Source: Utricularia gibba (lineage: Eukaryota; Streptophyta; Magnoliopsida; Lamiales; Lentibulariaceae). Taken from it: 64,000 nt of DNA. The notes under the pieces are model-generated. The model saw only the letters and a program-made list of their open reading frames with translations, ran no database searches and was not told where the DNA came from. The position numbers and the translations under genes are program-made. The DNA lies in assembly GCA_002189035.1 (NCBI GenBank), contig NEEC01000008.1:2852001-2916000 (forward strand), read 5' to 3'. This document shows positions 35,370 through 47,600 of this stretch, piece after piece; position 1 is the first letter of the stretch, and each line of letters opens with the position of its first letter.

Positions 35370-36373
35370 TCAAGCATCGTAGCATTCAGCAGGGGAGTTC
35401 TGTGGGGAGCGTTTGGGATCAGTGCAGTAGTTGTAAATCATATAATTACTCTGCACCCATTTCAGCCTCTGCTGTCCCCAGTTGTCCAAGGATTGTGAGA
35501 ACCAGGAGTTCTGTGTGCAGGAATTGGAATTGCTGCATGACAAGGCGTTGAAGTTCCTGAAGGAGGCTGTGAACGGCGCCTGGCTCCAATCTGTCTTAAC
35601 GAGACCGCCTCTCGTCGCCCAGTCGTCGGCGTTCCACAGGCTCGAGTAGATTCGCATTGGCTGGTTCGACGGAAACTGCCCTCCTCTTGATTGCAAGTTC
35701 TTGAACTGCCTGATCGGAGTCCCATCTACCATGAATCTGCTTCACATAAGTTGTCAGCTCTAACATCTGATCACAGAAAGTTTACTTTTTTACAGTTTAG
35801 ACACTTTGATCTTCGTACATGGTGAGCTGAGGATTCCATACGATGGAGTAGGTGTGGAAGTCGCTGGTAGGATCAAACCAGAGATGAAACTGCTGCTCCC
35901 TCTCGCCTTTGCCCTGTGTGAATACATTCGTATGCAGAGTGTAAGGCTGCCCGCTTTGATTCCCCAGGAATTCGAGGTCGATCTCGTCGTGATTCGCCCC
36001 GAGGACGAAAACTGCAGCGGCAAAGATGCAAAGTAAAGTTTCACCAGAAATTTGGATCTGAAAAGACAAGAATGTAACTTCCACTTACATAATAGGCGGC
36101 AACTGTGCCTGCAGAATTACCGGGTATAAGTTTTATCTGCATGTCAATCTTCCCATACAAGTACTCGTTCTTGGACTGGAATCCTGATCCCGATGCTCGG
36201 TCCAACGACAGCGTTAGAAGGTCTCCGCTGTCGAGAATCTGCGCACGGCCGTCGCCCCACGTGATTTCGAAATTTTGGTGGAAATCGGAGGCGAAAGCTG
36301 CCGGGAAAAAGCCCCACAAAATGAGAAGCAGGGAGACAGACAGACGTCGGGGAGAGACTGATCGGTGAATCAT
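35370..36373 (-). CDS. Xyloglucan endotransglucosylase/hydrolase (XTH), 3 exons, apparent -1 frameshift
   Basis: Secreted GH16 enzyme that cuts and rejoins xyloglucan in the growing wall. Exons 36089-36373, 35819-36011 and 35370-35736. A signal peptide ([18 protein letters not shown]) is followed by [18 protein letters not shown], the catalytic motif DEIDLEFLG with an adjacent NQSG glycosylation site, [16 protein letters not shown], and the XET C-terminal domain with [16 protein letters not shown] and paired cysteines (MIYNYCTD). The catalytic motif has Leu where DEIDFEFLG has Phe. Exon 2 begins TTTTCGTCC (FSSSG) and changes frame in the four-base C/G run 35997-36000 just before the ANHDEID segment; one added base restores 281 aa. 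The exon 2 donor is best placed at CCAT|GTACGA so that the junction reads [12 protein letters not shown]. Confidence 0.92.
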
Positions 36374-37440
36374 CCTCTATCTCTAAGAAGCGGCCTACCG
36401 GACTTGCAATACGGTCGTGGAAGCTGAAAGACGGGATATATTTGAATGATGCTTTCGACTACTGAGCGGATGGATGATATTTATAGAGGCAGGGGACGGT
36501 GGCGCGTGCGAAATACTTGGGTGGCGCGTGTGAAGAAAGCCACTAGTGTCCAGCTAATACAACGCTCTAGGGTCTTCCATGCAGCAGTTGCATGCGGTGC
36601 GGTGCGGTGGGGTGCTTTATGGTCCAACCGGATCCTAAACGGGTTCGGATCCAAAGAAAAATGCCCCACTTGAAAATATAGTAACAAAAAATAAATAGAA
36701 CAATAAAAAAATAAAGTGATTGCTTATAGAAGGTATTTATAAAGTTTAAAATCTCATAATTAAAAAAAATCCAAAATATGTCTTGTTTCCTTTCATATAA
36801 ACAAAGCCTTTTGAGAAGTCCACATCTTGATTTTTTTAATTTAAAATACTTTTATTTTATTTCTACAATCATTTATAAATTCGATGATTTTCATATTTTC
36901 TCAACTACATTAAGATTAAAAAATATATTAAAAGTAATCCAATTTTTAAATCACTCGTTCTAATTGGGAATTCTCGTATGAATTATAAATTTAGCCATAT
37001 ATTAAATATTGTATGAAAAAATAACTAGTCTACATGTATTTTTTTAATTAAGTATGTGAGAGAAAATATGACAGTGATTATTTTTTTAAATGATTCGATA
37101 TTCTTTCATTTGCCAAACATGTGCCAGGTGTTGTAATCTAGGACTGGTTATTAAACGTGTTTAGTTGATGAAATTATGAAATATTAGTATTATAAAGTAT
37201 ATTACACTAGTAAATTTAAATAAATTGATATGAATGAATTTATTTAATTCTATTGAGCAGAATATATTAAAATATATCCTCTTCCATTATTTTATTTAAT
37301 CCAGTAATATATTAATTAAATATTATATAAAAAATGCTTTATTTACATCTTTTTTTATTTATATCCACATAAATTAATTTTTTAATATAATTACATAAGA
37401 CGGAATAATGAAAAAAATGTTTAAAAAGAAATCGAATTAA
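36374..37440. promoter_or_regulatory. XTH upstream region and AT-rich spacer
   Basis: The first 300 bases contain the XTH promoter (TATAAATATC on the minus strand near 36477-36486) and a GC-richer stretch with repeated GGTGC units at 36594-36616. Beyond 36680 the sequence is AT-rich without genes. Confidence 0.5.
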
Positions 37441-37946
37441 TTGAGGTCGGTGGCGGGGTCCATTCAGGCGTATCTTCAAGATATGGCGGACCCGAGGAAG
37501 GGCAGCACAGCTGGAGGTGCAGGTTTGTTTTGTTCTCTTTTTTTTTTTCTTTTTTAGATTAAATGATTAATTTTAAAATACATTTCTAATCACCCGTGTG
37601 AAACGTGCTGAGATCTAATTATCAGTTTCGGAATGATAATTTACTAATAAATATTTAAATTAATTAAATAAATACTATTTCGGGGAAAAAGATTTACGAA
37701 CTCCGAAAAAAATATAAAAAACAAATCGATGGTAAGAGAAGATGCGCCGGGGTGCTGGTTTTGGAAAGTTGACCGGGTAAAATAATATTTAATTCCCAAA
37801 AGCACACAATAAAATCTCCGGCGCATCCTCCATTTCTGGCAATTCCCTTCTTCTCCCCCAGCATCGACCTCCAAGTGCTCCGGTCGATCGGAGAGCCTTT
37901 CATGAAGGGGAGGAGAGCGGATTGCAGCCAAGGATGATTTGCCGGC

Positions 37947-38069
37947 ATGGCATCGGCGGCGGCCGGCCCCCGGCAAGTTGTCCTTGGCTACACCTCGCTC
38001 TTCACCTATCATGTCAGCCTCTTCATCGCCATTTTCGTCCCTCCCTTTCCCAGTTGCTCCCATTTTTAA
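37947..38069 (+). CDS. Possible 40-residue small open reading frame, unrecognised
   Basis: A short GC-rich open frame in otherwise AT-rich sequence. It starts MASAAAGPRQVVLGYTSL, has a hydrophobic stretch (TYHVSLFIAIFVPPF) that could be a membrane segment, and stops at 38067-38069. It matches no family I know. The same GC-rich island is open on the minus strand too, so it may not be coding. A separate GC-richer piece at 37440-37520 can be read as an exon-like segment (SIQAYLQDMADPRKG) ending at a GT, but I could not link the two. Confidence 0.2.
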   Translation: MASAAAGPRQVVLGYTSLFTYHVSLFIAIFVPPFPSCSHF

Positions 38070-39742
38070 TTGCCTTTTTAAATCTATTATTGCATTTATT
38101 TTATTTTTTTCACTCTAATTTCGATCATGTGTGCGTTTATATCTGTTTTTTTTTTCAAAAAATTATTTTTATTATAATTTTTTTTAAATCAAGGTATTTT
38201 AGATTTCATACTGACCACTAAAATCTTATCCATCGTGTTGTTGTTCTACGCGGCGGGCGGGCTAATGGAACACGAGTTAATTGCAACAATTCCCCCACGT
38301 GCGCAGATCCGATTGGGTTACATTCTACAGTTGGATCATTATTAGTTGATAAGTATTTTTTAATGTAAAAATGTAAAAAATATATTATCTTCTTTATTTT
38401 TTTTATTCAATTATTTTTTTAAGAGAAGAATTTGAATCTCACTCGCTGGCAGCGGCACGTGGAGCTTAAGGTATCCAGCTGCATTGAACGTGGCTTCCGT
38501 TTTTTATTTTTATTTTATTTTATTATCCACGGGAACCCTTCAAGAATCTCGAAAACTCAAAAACACCCGAGGGGGCAATTTGTGATTTTTGGACTCTGGA
38601 GTTTAATTTTTCAATATTTGAAGACGTTTTATTTAATTAACTTAAAAGAGCAGTAAGCTAAGGCTACAGGAAGACAACAGCATGACTTCAAATAATGCAC
38701 ATATTCCATCTAACACTGGAGCTTGTGTTACCAACGGTGATTTCAGGAATGCTTCATCTTTGTCTTGCCTTCCACCTCCTCTGGTTGGTCATCGCCTCCG
38801 GTTCGAGCTTCTTCATTGCCCCGACTTCGATATCTACAGGGGCAGAAGCCTTCGAGACCTCACCACAAGAGAGTAGCAGTTTCAGAGAGGAGCAATGCAT
38901 GATGGAGATCGTGAGGGAAGGGTGTTTCTTAGATGAGGACTCACCCTTGAGGCAAAACAGAGCTTCAGGTTTACATGTTGTCCGGGTTCGATGAGCCATC
39001 TGTGCGTTCATCGTTATCTTGTACCTTCACCTCCATCTCCACAGATATGGAAGGATGAAGGGGTGGAGAACCTGTTGGTAAAACATCATGCCTTGTTATA
39101 GCAGGATAATCACAAGCAACCCCTCTAAGTTATTACACAATGACAGACAAGATTCGTAGATTCGAGAGGATCTTCGACAAGCCAACATCCCGCTTGAAAA
39201 AAAAAAACATGATACCATGTATAGTTATTGAAACAATGACATAAGAACATGTCTAGAGTGATGGAAGATGCTCAAGAAGGGTACTTTCAAATGTGACTTG
39301 TACTTGTAGCATGCCAATGGTAGGAAAAGAAAGAAGGCCTTGTAGAACAAGGGCGAGATCTCATACAAGGTTTCTAATATTTAAGGGCACTTTGTTACAG
39401 CAAATGAGAGGGCTTTACAGGCCTCCTCGTAAGTGTAATCAAAGCAACATAATCAACTTTGATTACTAACTCACGTATGCTTAAGCAACAGAATACTGCT
39501 AAAAGGTCCAAACTTGAAAATGTCTCAGTACACAAAAACATGATTAGCCAGCAGCAAGAACCATTTGATGCTAATGTAATGAATAATACTTAAAGGCTGA
39601 TAACGGTTAAGATAATATCATCGGTAAGAATCAATGAATGCATCGTAAAAATCGAAAAGCAAGTAACCAAAAGCAATTTACACAACCCTTTGCCCAACCG
39701 AAGAGAAGAAAAAAATGATGCCAAGCAGCCCCAATTAAATCA
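38070..39742. other. Spacer with unassigned open frames, including the 3' flank of the small conserved gene
   Basis: AT-rich to about 38680. Between 38690 and 39011 both strands are open for about 85-100 codons. Neither product (the plus frame with a hydrophobic N-terminal stretch, the minus frame ending EAMTNQRRWKARQR) is a protein I recognise, so I do not call a gene. From about 39050 to 39742 the sequence is non-coding and may be the 3' UTR of the next gene. Confidence 0.35.
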
Positions 39743-40180
39743 TCAATAACCTCCGATGAAAAAAACCGACGAAGGCCATCCCTTGCTGGAAGTAAGCGAC
39801 ATCTTCTGCTCCTCCGACAACTCCTCCGTTACACCCAGATTCCTCAACTGCCCCGAAGAACCCAATTCACCAATCACTTCAATCAAACCCGCAGCGCGAT
39901 GATTGCGTGAGGTGGAGGTTCTCGGCGGCACCCAGTACGAAATACCTGGGAGAAAGGGCAACCAAGTGGGCGCAGCACGGCGCACGATTATCCCTTGGAT
40001 CGCATCCTCAAGCCTATTAATTTTAAAATTGATCACTTCGGCGACAGAATCAGGGGATTCGAGGTCCACTTCGATGAGCTGCGCGCGGTGGGTCTTGAAG
40101 GATCGGTGGCCGATTAAAGCCCTCGGTAGCCGCATAAGAGCTCTGGGTATAGATAGCGGCACAATCCTGGCCATGGCCAT
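39743..40180 (-). CDS. Small conserved plant protein of unknown function
   Basis: Single-exon open frame of 145 residues starting MAMARIVPLSIPRALMRLPR. It has a basic, amphipathic N-terminus that could be a targeting sequence, a central segment (VAEVINFKINRLEDAIQG) and the distinctive APTWLPFLPGISYWVPPR, which I associate with a plant-specific uncharacterised family. The tail (EELSEEQKMSLTSSKGWPSS) is polar. The open frame continues upstream of the chosen ATG, but that sequence looks like untranslated leader. No function can be stated. Confidence 0.7.
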   Translation of the reverse strand: MAMARIVPLSIPRALMRLPRALIGHRSFKTHRAQLIEVDLESPDSVAEVINFKINRLEDAIQGIIVRRAAPTWLPFLPGISYWVPPRTSTSRNHRAAGLIEVIGELGSSGQLRNLGVTEELSEEQKMSLTSSKGWPSSVFFIGGY

Positions 40181-40659
40181 CCGGTGAAAGCAGCAAATAA
40201 TCGATTCCGATGCACTGGAAAAGAAAGTTTTTGCAACTCGCGAACAGTAATACAAAAACTTCCTCAAGTGAAAACAAGAGAAACCATGGGCACGACTTCT
40301 GCTATCGGTATTAACACGACGGAATCTGGAAGTGGTATTGCTTTGGGTATTAAATTTATTGAGAATAAATCCACTATATTTTAAATTTAACAAAACATTA
40401 ATAAATTCATGAGAAAATAGCACATAAATGACGTTTTTGAATCGTATCTAATAATTATCATTTTCACACTTTTTGATGTAGTCATTTTTCTAATTGATCC
40501 TGTGTTAATATTATTATTATGAAATCAAATTTATAATTACATATGTTAAACGCTTAATGTTAAAATATTATGAAAATGAGATAAAATGATTCATAATTTA
40601 TGAAAAAAAATATAATATACATTTTGACATTCTGGAAACAGTACACAAGAATGACAACT
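40181..40659. other. Promoter of the small conserved gene and 3' flank of the ANTH gene
   Basis: About 480 bases; AT-rich from 40340. It carries the 5' leader of the 39743-40180 gene and the 3' UTR of the AP180-type gene. Nothing else is visible. Confidence 0.4.
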
Positions 40660-43600
40660 CTAAAGCAAAGGATTATGTCCATGGGGATACATCTGTGGAT
40701 ACTGGAACTGAAAAGAGTTACCAAACGGATTCATGGCTGCTTGCTGCTGCTGCTGCAGAGTATTATACTGCGCCAAGTATGGATTATACGGTGCCTGCAT
40801 CATCTGTTGCTGCTGTTGTTGTTGTTGCTGCTGCTGCTGCTGCTGCATCATTGTCATCATCAGCATATGTTCCTGCTGCGCAGCCAATGCCATCTGCACG
40901 TTCGTAGGAGGCGCGATCGCGTTCGATGCGGAGAACGGATCGTGCTGCACGCTGAAGGGATTCAAAGATGTTGTTTCATAGCCATAGCTCGTATTGTAGC
41001 CCGCGCTCTGCAGCTGCAGCACTCGGCGCGCTGCCTCGTCTTCGTATAAGCTATCCAGCAGCAGGTTGCCGAAGCCCCCTCCCTGAGAATGATCTGATGA
41101 GCATCTTGTTGTGCAGTAAAAGAGGTTATGGGATTGAGGAAAGGTTACCATTTTTGCTTCTGGAAAGGCTTGTTGTTTGCTGGTGTTGCTTGGAGCTGTA
41201 ACTAGAGCCAGTTCCCAGCCGGATGTCTTCCCAATTTCAGCTAAAGCATTGCTTGATGAGGATGGAGTCTCACCTGGAAAAAACTCCAGCTTCTTCATGT
41301 GTTTTTGGGGTTGAAAAGAGATGCAGTTCAGGGAAGCACAGAACTACATATGGATACCAGGTTGAAAGATTGCCAAGGCTAAGGCATTGCTTTCCTCTAA
41401 TTTGGTGGCTTCTGGACTTACTTCACTCAATCCCTGCATCAGAAGAAGGGAATTTCAGAAGACGCCTAACCTATAGGATCTGGAAAATCAAAAGAAGAGA
41501 AGTTTACAAGAAGATCAAACTGATGAGGTTCTTCTTTCTTGGTCTCTGGTTCTGCTTCCTCTTGTAATTCAATCATCGCCTCTTCTTTAGCCTGATCCTC
41601 TACTACTTGCTCTTCTTTTTCTTTTTCTTCTTCTACTTTTTTCGGGGCGGTTCCTCGATTTTCTCCGGCTCAGGTTCTTTTTCATGATAGTCCTGGTCAT
41701 GATTTCATACACATCATTCACAAGAAACCAGAGAGGATATCAAAGAATGGGGCAGAGTTTCTTACTATTCTTTTAGTTGGGAGCGATCCCACTTGAGGTG
41801 CTTCCTTAATGTACTCCTCCATCGTTGCAAGAAATGTTGGAGGAGGCTGTTCAAACAGAAACATTATGTTCTCACAAGTACAAAGGCAAGACATTTACAA
41901 AGTGTCCAATTTTAAATCACCTGTCTCAATATGGGAAACTGGAAAGTTCGAGCAAGGTCCAGTGTTCTGCAGAAGGTATAAAAATCAGCAAGATGTTCGG
42001 CCTACACGGTCAAACGATTGAGATGAAACAACATTAAGGATCCAACATGAAATTTTCGACGATAATCTCAGATCAGATGCAAGAAATGAACCTGTTTTCC
42101 TGCCCTTTTGTATATGTCTAAAGCCTTGACAGCATCATGTCTTGGCATATCAAAGAACTGCAGGCCATGAAAACACGGGAATGAAGAGAAGATCAATGAG
42201 GTGTTGCAAAGTTTTGAAAGATATTGCTGCACTCTACCATGTCAACAAGATTGATGATCCCATCATTGATCGCAGAGTATATTTTGAAGCTCTCCTTCAA
42301 AACCTGCATCATCAGCACTGTAAAAATCTTATTCACCAACCCACAGATTAACTCAGAAGATATGGATGTAGTGTTCTTGCCAACGATAGCGCATACTGCA
42401 CGAGAAAAGTGTAGCATGCAGCTCCTTCCGGCTGGAAAACGAAAAAATTTCAGCTAAATGAAACCATAGTCTGAAAGATTATGCAAGAGTGAAACTGAGT
42501 AACTAAACCTGGCAGCAGATCAAACGATATAGAAGCTGCTGCACTGCTGGTAACTGATGAAGGAGATCATTCGAGCCCAACAGCCGTGTCTTACTATAAG
42601 CCTGGGGTAAGTTAGACATGTCACAAAGGAGACTTTATATCTCGACAAAAAATGCTTGTATATCGTTTGGGTGTATTGAGAAAAACTTAAAACTGAACTT
42701 AAAAACTAGGAAATGAAAGTGCCTTAGATATTCCATGAGAAGATTTGGGTGCTCTATCTGCCTCAATATCATAATTCAAAGCTCTACTGCATTCCAGTCG
42801 TTCCTCGAGAAAGAGTGCATAGGCACGAACCCAAGCTGAACAATCCCATGCTGCATTCAAAATATACATGTTTAAACTACCACAAGATCACATAGATACA
42901 TGACACAGAACTTTGAAATCGCACTATGAACATGATGCATTCTGAATTTGAATTCAAGAACTGAAACAATGTGTACCTAGAGAGCTCGAATCATCCTTGA
43001 AGTTAGAAACTTGAAACAACTTTCCTCGACGAGAATAATGCAGCAGCTCTTCTCTGAATGAGGGATCTCCTTCTCGAAGGATTCTATGAATAACTATCAA
43101 GGTCTTTATAGCAACCTGCGAGGAAAAGTCACTCATGAAATCAAAACACTGTTAAGTAGAAAAAGAAGAGAATGATAGAAATCAACAGAGCTTACAATCC
43201 AGCTTCGTGTCTTCCCCAATCTTCGTGAAAGTGCATGAATGCAGTAGGCTACATCTGCTCTTGGCCTGCTTATGCTCAACGCCACAAGTATCCCTGACAA
43301 CATAGAGATGAATCACGACCATTAAACCAAAAGCATGAGCGAATTCAAGCACTGCAGATTTTTCAAGCAGCGTCTAGTCCAACGGAAGCAGAAGGAATCA
43401 TGCTCACGTCTAACATGCCTTTCCTTTGGGGGAGATTCAACGTGGTTGGTCGCCTTCACCAATGCGATATCCAAGTCCTTGCAATGAAAAATTGGACACA
43501 CGATCGATTAATCGTGAAGAGTCTTCAAATACGAAAGGGAACAACTACCCAACAACGTAAGTTCTAATCTTCTCATTCCTTGTGCGATCCAAGATCACCC

Positions 43601-43829
43601 CAAACACATTCTTTATAAATCAGAACACTACGAAGCTGCAAAACCCAAACTGACTATGTCGCCGATTCTGATCACCACCCCAAGCTCTACCTCCAAAAAC
43701 CACGTTCATTACTCCAAAAAAACACACGTAAATAACAGAATTCCATACCTTAAACTCACTGCTGAGATTCGCAAGGCCAACCTTGGTGGAATCCTTGAGA
43801 GCTCCATAAGCTTTTCTAAAGCCCTCCAT
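40660..43829 (-). CDS. AP180 N-terminal homology (ANTH) clathrin assembly protein, apparent -1 frameshift
   Basis: Adaptor that binds phosphoinositides through its ANTH domain and recruits clathrin for endocytosis. Coding exons: 43749-43829, 43408-43477, 43196-43293, 42977-43115, 42723-42850, 42509-42601, 42381-42431, 42238-42303, 42092-42157, 41921-42001, 41766-41846, 41508-41692, 41358-41433, 41149-41273, 40660-41082. Motifs: [79 protein letters not shown]. The C-terminal tail has NPF repeats, and a poly-Gln tract with Met. Exon 41508-41692 changes frame at the G run 41644-41647; one base restores 587 aa. The donor after exon 42381-42431 appears to be GC (TTG|GCAAGA) and that after exon 42723-42850 may also be GC (AAG|GCACTT); the second is uncertain. 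Confidence 0.9.
40796..40850 (+). repeat. CAG/CAA-type trinucleotide repeat encoding poly-Gln in the ANTH protein
   Basis: A run of TGC/TGT triplets on the plus strand, read as CAG/CAA codons on the coding (minus) strand, encodes about 15 consecutive glutamines flanked by MM and MMQ. Interruption by CAA codons probably slows expansion. Such tracts are common in the disordered tails of plant AP180-type adaptors and are length-variable. Confidence 0.85.
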
Positions 43830-44602
43830 TTAATAGATATATCCCAAGCTCTTGTTGTCGCGAAGGCATGCAATCATCAATCAGATAGAACAGAAGAAGA
43901 AGAAGAGATATATCTGGGGGGATTTGGAATTTGTTTCGTTCTTCTTCCTCTCTTCTGTCGATCTCCTAACTAAAGCCTTTGTTTTTTTCAGTGACAAACA
44001 AAACAGATTCCATGCTTCTTGTTTCTCTTCTTCTATATTTAGTGGATCATCAAAAGCGTGGAACACCTTTACCCGCGGCAATGCATCCAATTATTTCAAA
44101 CGCCAAAAAAAAAAAAAATCACTTTTTTGTAAGATATATTTTTCATAATATTTTTAATTTAATTCACATATTTTGCATAATTTTTTAAAATATTATTTGA
44201 TAATAAAGTATTAATATATTTAAATATAAATAAATATATATATATTCAATTGAATATAATATTTTATATTTAAGAATAAAAATCTAAATATATAAATTAT
44301 ATAATTATAATTTGATTTTTTCTCTATTTGATATATTCAAAAAATAAATATATAAATAATATAACTATATAAGATTAATATATATATATATATATTAATT
44401 AATCAAATAACTATTATATATATATATTTGAATATAAACATTTTATACCCAACTATAAAACATAATGTAAAAGTTTTTCCTTCAACTTTTAATATTCTTT
44501 CTCCTCATCATTGATAGATAATACCAAGTAAATATTTGAAAAATGACTGAATCTCACGTTACTAGTTATATATTCCAGATAAATAAATTAACAATTTATA
44601 AC
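43830..44602. other. ANTH promoter and AT-rich spacer with TA microsatellite
   Basis: The 5' leader and promoter of the ANTH gene lie at about 43830-44100. From 44130 to 44480 the sequence is almost pure A and T, with TA-dinucleotide runs around 44236-44244, 44375-44393 and 44416-44429. The right end holds the 3' UTR of the Ca2+-ATPase gene. Confidence 0.5.
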
Positions 44603-47600
44603 TCACATTTCGGTGTGCTGTTCTGCATTGGGATGTTCACTTGGTTCGCTAAAGGTAGACTTCATTCTACAGCAGAACAGACGAGTTACGTTGAGGCGGC
44701 ACGCACTGAAGAAATCTCCGAGGGGGCGCTCAGGGACCGGAATCAGTTTCCCGATGGCGGCTAGCGGCCAGCTGCGTAATCCGAGGAACGAGATTATGTA
44801 TTCGGATAATCCGAGGAAGAAGCCCCCACCCACCATTTTTACTTACCTGATAGCACCAATGACAAGGGAGACGAGCCACAGCTGCCAACTGAGGCGGACA
44901 GTTGAAGCGAACCTCTGGAGAAAGAAGATGATAATAACCTACAAGTTTGAAATCAAGATGTCATGACTTTGTCTACTCGGGCAAAATATGATCAGTCCAA
45001 GGATCTTAAACTGCTGCCGTTAAAGGAATACCTGAAGCACTACTTCGAGTCCAACTATTCCCACGAAGAGATAGTTTTTGAGCACTCCTTTGAAGACGTT
45101 GATTTCATCGGGCTTACGAGCATTGAATTCGTTAAACACCTGTGGAGACATGGATGCGAAGGGTCTTAGAGAAGGAGATCAAATGAGAAAAACGAAGGGG
45201 CGTTTTATTTGAAGGAAAAGATTTGAAGGACTTGCCTGACAAAACACAAATGCATTGAATATCAAAGTGTTCCTCACTCGGACAGCGTGATCAACAGAGT
45301 CACGCTGCAGATTCAGGATCCGGATTCCCGCAAAATTGAGAACTAGGAGAACTGTCACTTGATAGATGGCCTAAAAATAGGGGGAGGGATTATCGGCAAC
45401 CATTTATGGACAGAAAAGGAAAAACGCCCAACAAGGATTCATTATATCTAAAAGAAATACAGCACGGTACGACATAACACGTTGTGGAACCTAAATAATG
45501 CACACCTGTATGATCAGATTTCTCCACATGATGTTAGTTATAAGAGGCTCCCTGCACCGGGAAAAGCACTCTGGTCAACATTAAATGGATATTCAAATAA
45601 ATAGCAATATGAAATGATGTTACCTTCTACCAACGGGAGGCCTCTGCATGAGATGATCTGTGGGTGGCTCTGTTGCAAGTGCGAGAGCTCCGAGTGTGTC
45701 CATAATTAGATTTACCCAGAGAAGCTGTGCGGAAATGGGGTAATGTAATTAGCCTTTGGCAATCAAGAAGAAAATGTGGAAAATGAGCGACACGATGCTA
45801 AATGGCAACAAAAATGATGTTAAAAACCTTTTGAGAAGATACAAATATTGATATTGAATGGAAAGAAAGAAATTAGACACCTGCACAGCATTTAGAGGAA
45901 CATCGCCAGCAGAAATGGCTGCAACAACATTGATAACCAACGCGGCAACATTAACAGTCAGCTGAAACTGTATAAATTTCTGGATATTTGCATAAACGGA
46001 TCGACCCATCGCACAACCTACATTAAAAAGCATATCAACAACGGGCTAGCTTGGAAGTGCTGGAGCTTTGTACAAATAACATAAATGAATATCCAGATTG
46101 CTAACCTTCACAACTGAAGAAAAATTGTCATCCAATATAATAATATCAGCACTCTCTTTTGCAACCTCGGTGCCTTGAATACCCATGGCTAAACCGATAT
46201 CAGCCTACAATGATAACAGAATAGCCATGTGAGACAAAATGGCATAACACAAAGAGGGGTGAGGAATTTAAAAAACTCATTCGATAGATCCTTTCCGGAT
46301 CCGCCTAATATATCATTTTAATTTAACATCCTAATTAAATTAAACATATCAAAATCCTAGAACATTGACATGAGCACAGGCAGGATCAAGTATGTTGCCG
46401 CCAGAAGCCCGTATTTCTAGATAATCTCCTAATCCTTCCGAAGTGACTAGAAAGAGATTCTTTAACAAGAATCCAGTGCAGATGTACCCATCCAGAAGTT
46501 TTTGGCAACACGGAAGTTCAAAGAAGACAAGGAAATGGACCTCATATTAACGTTATAAAGAAATGCACAGAGCTTCAAATTTTAGTAAAAAGAAATAAAA
46601 GGCAACTGCATGCCTAAATTGCCGGCTAAATTGATTCTAATGGAAGTCAACGACCATATGCTATAAAAACTTTTAAAAAATATAGTGTTTTCTATTGCAA
46701 CATTCTGGTCCAGCTCAAGTTACTCTCGAGTCAGACTCGAAATAAAACACAAAACGAGTGAAAAGAAACCTCATGAAGTGCAGGAGCATCATTAGTCCCA
46801 TCTCCAGTTACTGCAACAACATGCCCCCCTTTCTTAGAGCTTGTACAAGCAGTAGCTTATCGTTGGGTGAAGATCTGCCCATCACCTACCCAAACAGGTG
46901 CGTCATTAATCAATAAATAGATTGAAAAATAAATATAAAATGAATAATTAACTCTTACTGAAATCTTGTCTGCCACTTCTAGCCTCTGTTCCTCGTTCAA
47001 ATTCCGAAATGCCTTCCCTTCAATAAGATTAGGCTCAGTAGCATCTGCATCTGACCCTAATATTCCACATTCAAGTGCTATGGCTTTGGCTGTTTGAAGA
47101 TTATCTCCAGTTACCATGCGCACCTAGAAAATTTTTGAACATCACCATCATTAAACCAACCACCAAAACTACTTGCAACTCAGGATAAAAAAGCTGATGC
47201 CCGGAGGAGATGTAATATACTCTATCAAGAATTAAAAAAAAACAACCTTGACACCAGCACTAGTGCATAACTGGACTGCATCCTTTACTCCAGGTCGACA
47301 AGGATCCTGCAGGACATGAATACACAGTGAATTTATCTTCACATAGAATCAAGACCTTCAGTCACACGTTGTGCAAACAAGAAAAAATAAGCACCTTGAT
47401 GCCAACAATAGCAAGCAAAATGAGATCCTCCTCAGGTAAATTCCAATTCTCAAGCTCCTCATCAGAGGTTGGAACTTCCTCATTTTTGCACATTGTGTAA
47501 GCTATTGCAACACAGCGCAGGCTTCCAGCAGCCATATCGTCTATTGCATTCTTATAATAGGATAACTGCAACAAGTGGTCAAGATCAACAAACTGAAGCT

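Noticed and set aside
41460-41475. A 9-nt micro-exon in the ANTH gene (CAG|ATCCTATAG|GT)
   Set aside because: Including it introduces a stop codon in phase; joining DLL directly to GLSEV gives the conserved sequence.
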